A stretch of 43,409 nucleotides of DNA from assembly GCA_900752785.1 (NCBI GenBank), contig CAADWP010000082.1, forward strand, positions 1 through 43,409, read 5' to 3'. The position numbers were made by a program, and so were the translations under genes. Source of the stretch: an uncultured Ruminococcus sp. Lineage in GTDB: Bacteria; Bacillota; Clostridia; Oscillospirales; Ruminococcaceae. Position 1 is the stretch's first letter, and each line of letters starts with the position of its first letter. This document shows, piece after piece, positions 15,566-24,075 of the stretch. Under the pieces are notes generated by a model. It did no database searches, was not told where the DNA came from, and was given only the letters and a program-made list of their open reading frames with translations.

Positions 15566-16108
15566 TCAAAACTTTTTCTGCCTGAAAATAGGCATAAGCT
15601 TTTTTAAATAAAGCCGATACATTATATCAAGGTTAAAATCGTATAGTACAAAAATAACATTTGAAATCCCAAGCATTATCCACGCGCCATATTTGCCGTA
15701 GTCCCCGAATTCTTCAAGCATTCCGTCAAGGCCGAAAATATATACGGTCACATAAAAATATGCAATAACACAGATATTAAACACTGTCAATTTTGCCATC
15801 CATTTCAGCCATTTTAAACGTAACCTGCTTATAAAAAATCTCAATATGGGATAGTGACCGAAAAGCATCACAAAAATCAGCGCAGCTTCCTTATCAAAAG
15901 TTATCAGCATTGAAAGCAGACTCACGGCAATATAAGTCAGCAGCGCCCAGCTTTTGCTGACCTCTACCGCTATTATCATCATCAATACACCTGCTATCAT
16001 TGGAAGTACAAGATACAGCGCAGGCAGTATTCCCGCAAGAAACATTGTTACAAGGCACAGTGCAGCAACTATGCCACCAAGCGCGACGCGATAGCTGACA
16101 TTCCTCAT
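15566..16108 (-). CDS. Conserved integral membrane protein
   Basis: The 180-residue protein has about six hydrophobic spans (near 9-29, 32-50, 54-71, 74-90, 106-126 and 140-160) and a basic tail. A charged motif FDKEAALIFVMLFGHYPILR sits between spans. I recognise it only as a clostridial membrane-protein type of unknown function; it has a loose likeness to small vitamin-transporter S-components, which I would not press. It overlaps the SDR gene by ATGA, so it is the last gene of that operon. No convincing terminator lies between it and the pyr promoter. Real gene; function unknown. Confidence 0.75.
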   Translation of the reverse strand: MRNVSYRVALGGIVAALCLVTMFLAGILPALYLVLPMIAGVLMMIIAVEVSKSWALLTYIAVSLLSMLITFDKEAALIFVMLFGHYPILRFFISRLRLKWLKWMAKLTVFNICVIAYFYVTVYIFGLDGMLEEFGDYGKYGAWIMLGISNVIFVLYDFNLDIMYRLYLKKLMPIFRQKKF

Positions 16109-16890
16109 TTTTTCAGTATCCTGCCATTTCTGCCGTCACATTTTTTAGCCTTCTGAATGTTATAGGTTATAGCCGAAAGCAGTTTATTCGGAACAAATCG
16201 CTGTCCTACAGCTGCTGCCTTTGCCGTAAGACCGGAAATTGCGAACAATTTTCCCGAAAACGCCTTTTTTAAGGCATACTCTGCGGCATATTCGGCAGTA
16301 ATCGGCTTTGCGCTGAAGCTTACTCCTGCACGATTGTTGAAATTTGTATCTACCGGTCCGGGACAAAATACAGTTATCTTTACATTTGAACGTTCTCGCC
16401 GAAGCTCTTCATAAATTGCAAGCGAAAGCCTTAGAATATAATTCTTTGAAGCATAATAAGATGAAAGAAGCGGTCCGGTCATAAATCCCGCAACGGAAGC
16501 AACGTTAAGTATTATTCCGCTGCCACGCTTTTTAAAATCGCGCAGGAAAAGCTTTGTAAGAATATGCGCAGCGTATATATTTACTCCAAGCATATCCAGC
16601 TCGTCATCAAGATCAGTTTCGTCAAAACGGCCGAAAATTCCGTAACCAGCATTATTTACAAGCATATCCACATTTTTGTCACGGCAAAAATCATAAACTT
16701 TAAAAACTTCGTCTCTGTCAGAAAGATCAGCCGTTATTATTTCAGTTCTTCCTAACTCATTTTTCAACTCTGTAAGAACTTTTTCGTTTCGCCCGCTGAG
16801 TATAAGCTCCCAATTCATGCGGCTCAGTTGACGCGCCATGCACATTCCTATCCCCGAAGTTGCTCCCGTTATAAGCGCTTTCATAGTCAT
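16105..16890 (-). CDS. Short-chain dehydrogenase/reductase
   Basis: The 261-residue Rossmann-fold oxidoreductase has the cofactor motif TGATSGIG (8-15), NNAGYG near 80, the catalytic Ser in VASVAG and YxxxK in YYASK. CPGPVDTNF follows. It is close to the DltE/YqjQ-like SDRs whose substrates are unknown. SGR after the second strand suggests NADPH preference. The first ATG overlaps the upstream stop as ATGA and has AAAGGAAC directly before it; a second ATG two codons on has better spacing. It is coupled to the AlgX-like gene upstream and the membrane protein downstream. Family certain; substrate unknown. Confidence 0.88.
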   Translation of the reverse strand: MTMKALITGATSGIGMCMARQLSRMNWELILSGRNEKVLTELKNELGRTEIITADLSDRDEVFKVYDFCRDKNVDMLVNNAGYGIFGRFDETDLDDELDMLGVNIYAAHILTKLFLRDFKKRGSGIILNVASVAGFMTGPLLSSYYASKNYILRLSLAIYEELRRERSNVKITVFCPGPVDTNFNNRAGVSFSAKPITAEYAAEYALKKAFSGKLFAISGLTAKAAAVGQRFVPNKLLSAITYNIQKAKKCDGRNGRILKK

Positions 16891-18005
16891 GTTCCTTTCA
16901 TCTGTTTATTAAGATTTTTAAAGTATTCACCATTTCCAAGGTTTTCTATACCAAAAAGGAAAAGCGTCTGCTCATAATCGTCGAAGTTTACAAAATTTCC
17001 GAGTGAATCCTTTATCAGCTCAAGTGAAACTACCGTAATTTCGCTGTAATGCTGAGTAAGGAACGGCACAAAGCAATCGGCATAGCTGTCCTTGATAACA
17101 AGCAGCTTACGCTCATTCTTAACTGAGGTCTCTATTTTTAGCAAAGGCATATCTTTACTAAGATAAACATCGTAAATATAATTAGAATCAAGAAACGCTT
17201 TGTCGTAAAGACTGCTGTCAAATTCATTTCCATCGGTGTCATAACCTATGCAAGACGTAACCTCCGCACCGCCTAAGTAGTCATACGCGTCAATAATATC
17301 AGCCTTGACGTTTTCACAGCCTGTACGAAGATACAGATTTCCTCGAAATTCATTGCTCATATGACGAATGGTATATTTATCATAGACCGACGGTGTAAAT
17401 CCCAACTTTTGGATGACCGTCCTATAAACACAGTATGCCCCATATCCTGTCCATTTAGTATCACTGCGATAATAAATATAATTATTGCTGTGAGTTTTAA
17501 GAATATTGCAGGCGTCGATTTTCCTGATATTACTCTCAAGACTATCATAGAGAGCGTTTATCTTTCGCATCTCTGAATTTTTCTCAAGATATGGAGGAAG
17601 CTTTTCGCCGTATACTCCAGACGAAGTCGGAACTGCCACAAAATACACAGCTCCATCGTAACTTTTGGCAAATTTATTTATCTCATCCGCAACACTATTT
17701 GAAATTTCCGAACGCGACATACTTGCGTCGAGCAGCATATCTCCTCTTATATAAACTCCGTTTATAATCCCTTCACCCAACTCTTCTCGTATATCAGCAT
17801 TGAATTTATTCCATTTATCTAATCCGAAAAAATTTTCCGTAATAAATCCGTCGCATAATTCTTCCGCTGCACTGTTATCGAAAGAAGAGCTTCTAACAAT
17901 ATACCTTTTTTTTGCTCTGATCCCGTTCCATACTGTAAGTATTAACATAAGCGCCATAAAAGCAAGAACGAGCACCGCTGTTATTTTATTAATGAGCTTT
18001 GACAT
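16887..18005 (-). CDS. DHHW/AlgX-like membrane-anchored SGNH protein with altered catalytic motif
   Basis: The 372-residue protein has an N-terminal signal anchor (residues 9-27) and an extracytoplasmic domain of the DHHW/AlgX type. Such proteins work with MBOAT acyltransferases to O-acetylate exported polymers. The Ser motif IKDSYADCF is kept (S307). The D-x-H-W motif, however, reads DTKW (182-185), so the catalytic His is replaced by Lys. The MBOAT immediately upstream has also lost its conserved histidines. The ATG at 18005 is used because GGGGGAG lies 5 nt before it; an in-frame GTG at 18011 sits on that site. It begins 18 nt after the MBOAT stop. Family call is good. Whether it still transfers acyl groups is doubtful. 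Confidence 0.82.
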   Translation of the reverse strand: MSKLINKITAVLVLAFMALMLILTVWNGIRAKKRYIVRSSSFDNSAAEELCDGFITENFFGLDKWNKFNADIREELGEGIINGVYIRGDMLLDASMSRSEISNSVADEINKFAKSYDGAVYFVAVPTSSGVYGEKLPPYLEKNSEMRKINALYDSLESNIRKIDACNILKTHSNNYIYYRSDTKWTGYGAYCVYRTVIQKLGFTPSVYDKYTIRHMSNEFRGNLYLRTGCENVKADIIDAYDYLGGAEVTSCIGYDTDGNEFDSSLYDKAFLDSNYIYDVYLSKDMPLLKIETSVKNERKLLVIKDSYADCFVPFLTQHYSEITVVSLELIKDSLGNFVNFDDYEQTLFLFGIENLGNGEYFKNLNKQMKGT

Positions 18006-18023
18006 TTCCACTCCCCCTCTCCA

Positions 18024-19403
18024 TTAAAAAATAATCAGCATCGTTCCGGAGCTTCCGTCAAAAGACATAAGCGCTGTGCAAGCCATAAGCAAGAACAATA
18101 TCACAATCGGCGATATTGCCTCAAAAGCAAGATGCAGCTTCGTTTTTTCAAGACGAATCCTGATGTTTTTGAAAAGATCGGTCGAAGCATACATACAGAT
18201 AAGCAGTATCACTGAATAGCATTTTATCAGATATAATGACAGCGCATCCGCAAAATTATTATTCCCGCCAATCATCGCCAAAAGATATTTTGCCGAGTAA
18301 AAAAGATCATCTCCAAAAAGAATCACAAAAGCAAATATCACTGTAAAAAAAGTATATATAGCTCCCGTGATATTCAGCATTTTTGCATGACTGAAACGCT
18401 TTTCCAAAACAATTGCAGTTCCGAGAAGTATTCCCCAAACAAAGCCGTTAATGTTAAATGTATACCAAAATCCAAATACTCCCCAAGCAGCAATAAACAC
18501 CGCTTTTCTGTATATCCTGTTACGGCTGATCGAAGAAAGAGGATGGGTAAAATTTTTTCTGAACCATTTTACAACCTGGGTCTGCCACCTTGCGTAAAAA
18601 TATCTGATTTTTGTACTGAACATTGGATAATTAAAGCTTTTCGGAAACTTTAAACCAAAGCATAAGCCCAATCCGGCAGCCATATCCGAAAAACTCGACA
18701 GAGTGAAATAAAGGCAAAGAATATATGCGACCGCCCCCAACCATGCCGTAAGCGCCGACAGCTCAGTAACTTCAGTTCCTCTCACAGCCGTATATAGCAT
18801 ATAAAGAGAGTCGGCGAAAATCACTTTTTTTACCAATCCCTTGACAAAAAGAGTAATACCCTTTCCGATTTCGCAAAGCCCTACCTTGCGCTCCTTCAAT
18901 ATACGTGAAAAACTTGAATATCTAAGCACAGGTCCCATAATAAGACGCGGAAACATCATTATATAAAGTCCAAAGCTTATAATGTTTTTTTCGGCGGCGA
19001 TCCGTCCTCTGTAAACGTCCGTAAGAGTTCCTAAAGCCGAAAGAGTAAAGAAAGATATACCGACGGGAAAAAAATCAGCGGCTGCTCCCAATGCACGGCG
19101 AATTGGTTCAAAAAACTCCGAACGGAAAAAAAATATTGCTGCCGTATCAAAAATCACACAAAAAGCATACGGCAATATACTGCATTTTTCAGCATTGCGC
19201 TGCTTTTCGGTAAGTCTGCATCCGGCATAATTTATAAGAACATATGCTATAATAAAAACAAGAAAGCTGAAACTGAACATTCCACAGTATATCATACTGA
19301 ATATAAATAGGATCAGCGGCTGTCGTTTTTGGGGCGCAATACAGTAAAACAAGAGAGAAAGCGGCAGAAAGCCATATATAAACAATAGACTGCTATATAC
19401 CAT
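18024..19403 (-). CDS. MBOAT (AlgI/DltB-like) membrane protein lacking conserved histidines
   Basis: The 459-residue protein has about 11 membrane spans and is clearly of the AlgI family. GISFFTLSALGTLTDVYRG (115-133), FPRLIMGPVLRYSSF (151-165) and SDMAAGLGLCFG (239-250) are all in order. These enzymes move acyl groups across the membrane to wall or capsule polymers. Two hallmarks are changed: RRWH is ARWQ (Q274), and the catalytic WHG is WYT (Y314). The frame is intact and surrounding residues are conserved, so this is not simple decay. GGAGGAG precedes the ATG, which overlaps the rnmV-like gene by 11 nt. It pairs with the AlgX-like gene downstream. It may be inactive, or may act as a channel or scaffold. 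Confidence 0.85.
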   Translation of the reverse strand: MVYSSLLFIYGFLPLSLLFYCIAPQKRQPLILFIFSMIYCGMFSFSFLVFIIAYVLINYAGCRLTEKQRNAEKCSILPYAFCVIFDTAAIFFFRSEFFEPIRRALGAAADFFPVGISFFTLSALGTLTDVYRGRIAAEKNIISFGLYIMMFPRLIMGPVLRYSSFSRILKERKVGLCEIGKGITLFVKGLVKKVIFADSLYMLYTAVRGTEVTELSALTAWLGAVAYILCLYFTLSSFSDMAAGLGLCFGLKFPKSFNYPMFSTKIRYFYARWQTQVVKWFRKNFTHPLSSISRNRIYRKAVFIAAWGVFGFWYTFNINGFVWGILLGTAIVLEKRFSHAKMLNITGAIYTFFTVIFAFVILFGDDLFYSAKYLLAMIGGNNNFADALSLYLIKCYSVILLICMYASTDLFKNIRIRLEKTKLHLAFEAISPIVILFLLMACTALMSFDGSSGTMLIIF

Positions 19404-19992
19404 TTTTCTCCTCCTTGATTTTTTTTACATGAACTGCAAGTTCCGAAGAATTCATCATTGTGTTAAGTACTTCAATAAGAGCCGCTGCCGATAAAAACTC
19501 AGGCAGACCAAGTCTTTTTTGCAGCATTTTTCTAAGCTGACTGCTTTCCGCACCTCCGCTCAATCCAAGCTCGTACAGCGTAAGCTTTGTTATGTCGCGC
19601 TTCTTCTCGCTTTGAGAAGCGGTTATTCCCGATTTTTCAAACGCCTCAAGTATAAGCTTAACATCGATCCCCTCGACGCCAAGCTTTCCCTCCGCCGAAG
19701 GCTTTTCCTTTCGTTTTTCCTTTCCGAATACGTCAGGAATATAAACATTGCGGATCTTGCCGCTTCCCACTGCGCTTTTAATATAGCCGCGGATCTTTCT
19801 TCCCGCATTGTCAGAATCGGTGAGAATTACGATCCCGGTTTTTTTGGCATAATAACGTATCAACTCCAGTTTTTCCCTGTCGTTAAAAATACCGAAGCCG
19901 TTTGTTACTATTATAACAGTATCTATTATTGATGAAAGCTTTATCTTATCATATTTTCCTTCAACAATTACTGCCTCGTTAATTTTAAGCAT
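19393..19992 (-). CDS. rnmV: Ribonuclease M5-like TOPRIM protein
   Basis: The 199-residue protein carries the RNase M5 TOPRIM core: the metal-binding Glu in VEGKYDK (11-17), NGFGIF near 31, and the acidic DxD in LTDSDNAGRKIRGYIK (57-72). A C-terminal DUF4093-like part follows (DITKLTLYELGLSGG). RNase M5 completes 5S rRNA maturation with ribosomal protein L18. The usual neighbour ksgA is absent; here the gene sits between holA and a MBOAT gene. GGAGG precedes the ATG. The upstream 49-nt gap has an imperfect hairpin (TGTCC...GGACA) without a T-run. Family good; role in 5S processing inferred. Confidence 0.85.
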   Translation of the reverse strand: MLKINEAVIVEGKYDKIKLSSIIDTVIIVTNGFGIFNDREKLELIRYYAKKTGIVILTDSDNAGRKIRGYIKSAVGSGKIRNVYIPDVFGKEKRKEKPSAEGKLGVEGIDVKLILEAFEKSGITASQSEKKRDITKLTLYELGLSGGAESSQLRKMLQKRLGLPEFLSAAALIEVLNTMMNSSELAVHVKKIKEEKNGI

Positions 19993-20041
19993 AATTCCTC
20001 CGATTCAGGATATGTCCATACATGAATTATGCGGACAATCT

Positions 20042-21103
20042 TTAATTTGTTGTCATAAGCATTCTTGTTACCGTCTGCTCAAGCACCGTCTTTTCATCAG
20101 CAGCCGTTGTATTGAGCTGAACCGCCGTATCACGCAATATAATAATACACTCCCTAAGCCTTTTTAGACTTATTTTTATTCCGTTTCTGTAAAGCTTTTC
20201 TATAGCAAATCCACGGCTGAAGTAACCGAAATCCTGCTTTACCTCAGAAGCTGATCTTCCTTTTTGAAGAGCGCACTGAACTCTGTAAAGATCGAGAAAT
20301 GAATTAGTAATATTTGCAAGGATCACTCCCCTGCTGCTTTTATCAGCCATAAGCTCGTCCAGAGCCTCAAAAGCAGATTTCTTGTTAAAGGATGCAACAG
20401 CGTCGGCTAGATTAAAAACCGTAACGCTGCTTTGACGGTGTACAAGCTCCTCAAGCATCTCATGCGTTATCTCTCTGCCATTCGCATAAACACACAGCTT
20501 CTCAATCTCATTCTTTATTGTAAGAGAATCGCACAGACACATCTCTGCAAGCTCCTTTGCATTGTTAAGCGAAATTGATCCTCCACGGGCAGAAACAGAC
20601 GCAGCTATATCCTTTGCAATATCATTCGGAGATTTAACGGAAAGCTCTGTAATCACACCGTTTTTTTCAAATATATCCGCAAGCTTCTTGTTTTTATCCG
20701 CAATTACATTTTTGCGTGCTTTCCAGTCATTTTTTATTTTGATTTCAAAGCCTGTAACGTTAAAAATTATAACAGTCTGCGGCGGCACGTTTTTTAGAAC
20801 CTCTATGACCTGCTTGGTGATCTCCTCACGCTGTTCCTCACAGTTATAATCATTCACAAGTATACAGTTGTATTCGGACATCATCGGCATCATTTCAGCC
20901 ATGTCCCGAAACTCCGAGGGATTAAGATTCTTTCCGCTGAGCTTGTTAACGGCAAGCTCCTCGTTTTCGCCTGCCGCAGCGCTTATTATTTTTTTTGTGA
21001 GCATTTCAACGCCGCTAATATCCTGTCCAAAGATATAGTAAAGATTTGCAAGCTCGCCCTTTTTTAGCTGAGCCGTTAATGTTTTTCGGTCTATTTGTGG
21101 CAT
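20042..21103 (-). CDS. holA: DNA polymerase III delta subunit
   Basis: The 353-residue protein is the clamp-loader subunit that opens the beta ring. Features typical of HolA/YqeN are NLYYIFGQD near 20, the degenerate AAA+ core with MMPMMSEYNCILVNDY near 71-86, SARGGSISLNNAKELAEM around 170-187, and the helical collar with FNLADAVASFNKKSAFEALDEL near 230. Length is normal. Its ATG shares a base with the comEC stop (TGATG). The comEC-holA order is conserved in Firmicutes, where rpsT usually follows; rpsT is not seen here. Secure. Confidence 0.93.
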   Translation of the reverse strand: MPQIDRKTLTAQLKKGELANLYYIFGQDISGVEMLTKKIISAAAGENEELAVNKLSGKNLNPSEFRDMAEMMPMMSEYNCILVNDYNCEEQREEITKQVIEVLKNVPPQTVIIFNVTGFEIKIKNDWKARKNVIADKNKKLADIFEKNGVITELSVKSPNDIAKDIAASVSARGGSISLNNAKELAEMCLCDSLTIKNEIEKLCVYANGREITHEMLEELVHRQSSVTVFNLADAVASFNKKSAFEALDELMADKSSRGVILANITNSFLDLYRVQCALQKGRSASEVKQDFGYFSRGFAIEKLYRNGIKISLKRLRECIIILRDTAVQLNTTAADEKTVLEQTVTRMLMTTN

Positions 21104-23151
21104 CAGAGCCTCCTTATTTTATGTTCGCCAATTTCGGTCAGCGTAATTTCAAAATTGTCCGTATTTGCGTCAATATTTTTGAAAATCTCAAAGTCATCTT
21201 CTATATTTGCAGAATTCTCTCCGTAAATAATTCGAAGTCCGTCAAAATCGTCATAATCATGAGCGTCATTCCATGGAACAACAGCGACACGAGCCTCGCC
21301 AAACGTAATTCTCAGCGCTCCGTCTGAATATCCGATAATGCGATCTCCTCCGTCAATATGCCATTCTCCCTCGCCTGAGACCGCTTCATCACCAACGTCT
21401 GCTATAGGAATATCTCCTGCTGAAAAAACGTTTTTAATGCTGATTGCTTCAAGCTTCTTTTCATATGCCGCATACTGGGATTGATTCTTCTTCGTAAGCA
21501 TAAGAAATTCGGCGCTTCCAATACCATTTTCAAGCATATACTTTCTGACGTAATCCGGAGATTTATAATGACCGCTGAGATCTATAATATCCGTTTTTCC
21601 ATGATATGAAATAACAATAACGGCATTTCCGCGCCTGCCAAGAACGGCTACAGTGAAGCTTTCAGCAAAAATAAATCCGTAAGCAGCCGATGAAATAAAG
21701 ATCAGACTGCATGACAAGGCGGCAGCCGATGCCGTAAGGAATCGTTTTCCGAAAATTATCTGTATAAAAGCAACCAAGGCTATTGCAGCCAGAGCCATTA
21801 CTGCAAGCCTGTCACTGCGGCACGAAAAATAAAATGCACCTATTTTCGAAAAGTATTCGGAAACCGTCAGTATAAACCTTATAAGCATTCCTGCTATGCC
21901 CAAAAACGAAATTAATCCACCTGAAATAACGTAGATAATTCCAATTATCATTGAAACGGAGCAAAGAGGAACTACAAAAACATTGACGATCGGCGCAATA
22001 AGCGAAGTTTCTTCAAAAAATTTCATTGAGAACGGCATGATGCAAACCGTTGTACACAGCATTGTACAAAATGAGCGAAGCAATCGCCAATGCAAACCCT
22101 TTTTCGGCATTTTCTTCGTCATATATGGAGCGAATACTCCGATACCAAACGTTCCCGCCGCCGAAAGGATAAGTCCGCTGCTGTAAACAGCGTAAGGATT
22201 TATCAGACAAATCAGCAGCATTGATGCTGCAAGAGAGTTGAACGGGTCAGAACGCCGTCTGAAAAGATGAGCAGAATAGGCAAAATTCATCATTATTGCT
22301 GCGCGTATCGCCGATATCGGGGAATTAGCCATAACTACAAGCATAATAAGCAGCAGATCCATAAGCAAAAATGAAATGAATCTGTTCACACGGAGCAGGC
22401 GCATCAAATTTATCATTGCAATAGCGATAATTGAAACATGAAGTCCGGATACCGCTAAAACATGACCTATTCCGCAGCGGTACAGCGAAGTCTTAACGTT
22501 GTCGTCGATTCCCTGCTTTTCACCGAATACCATTCCGGCAAGAAAATCGCCGACATCATCTCCGAGAACTATTCTAAACTTTGAAACGACACTATCCCGG
22601 TATTCAATAATCGCTCTTTTCATCCTGTGAGAATGCATATGCGCAACCTCCGCAGATTTGAAACCGACAGCAGTAAGATATATTTTTTCAGAACGGTAAT
22701 AATTCCTGCCGTTAAAAAGATAATCGCCGTCAATAACAGAAAATTCACAGTCTCTTAAAGTAATCGTATCTCCGAACTCAGCATTGACGTCATCGCTGAA
22801 TACGCATATCCTGACATTTTTTATGTCGTAAAGACTACCCTTTAAAATATAAAGCTCATTTTCACTGCCGAAGCGTCTGATGTCGATCACTTCTCCTGAA
22901 AAAGTTCCTGTCTTTCCGTCATAAGCGATTATTTTATCATAATGACAGCGTGTATAAATACTGCTGACAGCAAACGCCGCAGAAAAGCTTACCGCGATAA
23001 GAATATAATCAGAGACTTTAAGCTTTTGTGATTTACCTATAAGAAGCACCGCCAAAGATATCAGCAGAAACGGTATCGCTCCCATAAAAAATGAAGCGAA
23101 AAACAATCCTGCTATGTACGCTGCCGCTGCGCCAATCATTTTTCGCTTCAT
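21103..23151 (-). CDS. comEC: ComEC/Rec2-family DNA-uptake channel with short degenerate C-terminal domain
   Basis: The 682-residue membrane protein forms the inner-membrane channel for single-stranded DNA in natural transformation. Two N-terminal spans precede an OB-like DUF4131 domain (about 80-170). The Competence domain starts near 190 (LGDDVGDFLAGMVFGEKQGID, GIGHVLAVSGLHVSI) with about eight spans. The C-terminal region (from about 505) corresponds to the metallo-beta-lactamase-like nuclease domain. It is short and shows no HxHxDH metal motif, so it is probably non-catalytic. The ATG at 23151 has no clear ribosome-binding site and lies 5 nt after the upstream stop, suggesting coupling. 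comEA and comFA/C are not nearby. Family certain. Confidence 0.9.
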   Translation of the reverse strand: MKRKMIGAAAAYIAGLFFASFFMGAIPFLLISLAVLLIGKSQKLKVSDYILIAVSFSAAFAVSSIYTRCHYDKIIAYDGKTGTFSGEVIDIRRFGSENELYILKGSLYDIKNVRICVFSDDVNAEFGDTITLRDCEFSVIDGDYLFNGRNYYRSEKIYLTAVGFKSAEVAHMHSHRMKRAIIEYRDSVVSKFRIVLGDDVGDFLAGMVFGEKQGIDDNVKTSLYRCGIGHVLAVSGLHVSIIAIAMINLMRLLRVNRFISFLLMDLLLIMLVVMANSPISAIRAAIMMNFAYSAHLFRRRSDPFNSLAASMLLICLINPYAVYSSGLILSAAGTFGIGVFAPYMTKKMPKKGLHWRLLRSFCTMLCTTVCIMPFSMKFFEETSLIAPIVNVFVVPLCSVSMIIGIIYVISGGLISFLGIAGMLIRFILTVSEYFSKIGAFYFSCRSDRLAVMALAAIALVAFIQIIFGKRFLTASAAALSCSLIFISSAAYGFIFAESFTVAVLGRRGNAVIVISYHGKTDIIDLSGHYKSPDYVRKYMLENGIGSAEFLMLTKKNQSQYAAYEKKLEAISIKNVFSAGDIPIADVGDEAVSGEGEWHIDGGDRIIGYSDGALRITFGEARVAVVPWNDAHDYDDFDGLRIIYGENSANIEDDFEIFKNIDANTDNFEITLTEIGEHKIRRL

Positions 23152-23156
23152 ATAAT

Positions 23157-23699
23157 TTATTTTTTAAACAACGGCAGTTGTTCCAGATAGATTATATCGT
23201 CCCTGTCAGCGGCATCACCCTCTGCAAGGACTGCCGCTTTGCCCGAAATCACGCCATTTGCCGAGGCTGTAAGATTTTCAAGAGCAGTAAGAGATTCTCC
23301 CGTACTGATAACGTCGTCCACAAGAAGAACTCTTTTTCCGCTTATCATTTCTGCCTTTTCAGACGAAAGATAAAGCTTCTGCTCCTGTGCGGTAGTAATT
23401 GATCTTACAGTTACGGTAATCGGATCAGTCATGTAAAGCTTTACGGATTTTCTTGCAACAACATAAGGCTTTCCGCTCTGTCTCGCCATTTCGTAAGCCA
23501 ATGGGATTCCCTTTGACTCTGCGGTCAGAATAACGTCAAAATCATTAGGACACTTTTTCAGAAGCTGCTCCGCACAAGCTACGGTAAGCTCAACATCGGA
23601 AAACATGATAAATGCTGCTATACTTAATTTTTCATTTAACGGACAGATCACAAGCTCTCTTTCAAGACCTGCGATCGTCATTTTATACATCTCCGGCAT
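23157..23699 (-). CDS. Purine-type phosphoribosyltransferase (Apt-like)
   Basis: The 180-residue type I phosphoribosyltransferase has PRPP-binding motif VLLVDDVISTGES (near 123-135), preceded by an Apt-like segment DVILTAESKGIPLAYEMARQ (55-74) and KPYVVARKS. It is nearest to adenine or xanthine phosphoribosyltransferases but differs from housekeeping Apt in its start (MPEMYKMTIAGLERELVICPL), so the base is not certain. GGAGAG precedes the ATG. It lies 10 nt after the HIT gene and 5 nt before comEC. Family sure; base specificity not. Confidence 0.82.
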   Translation of the reverse strand: MPEMYKMTIAGLERELVICPLNEKLSIAAFIMFSDVELTVACAEQLLKKCPNDFDVILTAESKGIPLAYEMARQSGKPYVVARKSVKLYMTDPITVTVRSITTAQEQKLYLSSEKAEMISGKRVLLVDDVISTGESLTALENLTASANGVISGKAAVLAEGDAADRDDIIYLEQLPLFKK

Positions 23700-23709
23700 G
23701 ATTCTCTCC

Positions 23710-24063
23710 TTATTCGGTTTTTCCTAGAGATTCCGGTCCCCAGCCCATTTTTACTCCTGCGATCAAGTGAAAATGAAGATGCTTTACTGTCTGACCTGCG
23801 TCGTCGCCGCAATTATTTATAATACGGAAGCTCTCGATCCCTTCGGTTTTTGCAATTTTGGCAGCCGCTTCAAATACCTTTGCAACAAGCTGCGAATTTT
23901 CTTCATTTATTTTATCCGCTCCGCTGATATGCGTTTTGGGTATTATAAGGTAATGTATAGGCGCGATCGGAGCAATATCCTTGAAGCAATACACATATTC
24001 GTCCTCATATACCTTCGCGCTCGGAATTTCTCCGGCTATGATCTTACAAAAAATGCAGTCCAT
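23710..24063 (-). CDS. HIT-family nucleotide hydrolase (HinT-like)
   Basis: The 117-residue histidine-triad protein has CIFCKIIAGEIPS at the start (with the CxxC found in many bacterial HinT proteins) and the triad HLHFHL near 95-100. HinT hydrolyses aminoacyl- and other nucleoside phosphoramidates such as Lys-AMP, which fits its place 12 nt after alaS. Length is standard. AGGAGA precedes the ATG. Secure family call; its physiological substrate is not known from sequence. Confidence 0.93.
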   Translation of the reverse strand: MDCIFCKIIAGEIPSAKVYEDEYVYCFKDIAPIAPIHYLIIPKTHISGADKINEENSQLVAKVFEAAAKIAKTEGIESFRIINNCGDDAGQTVKHLHFHLIAGVKMGWGPESLGKTE

Positions 24064-24075
24064 ATCTGTTCTCCT

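Noticed and set aside
18024..19403. MBOAT as a pseudogene or sequencing artefact
   Set aside because: The frame is intact, start and ribosome-binding site are good, and the other family motifs are kept. Matching loss in its partner makes random error unlikely.
19993..20041. Hairpin between holA and rnmV as a terminator
   Set aside because: The stem is imperfect and has no T-run on the minus strand, so transcription probably continues into rnmV.
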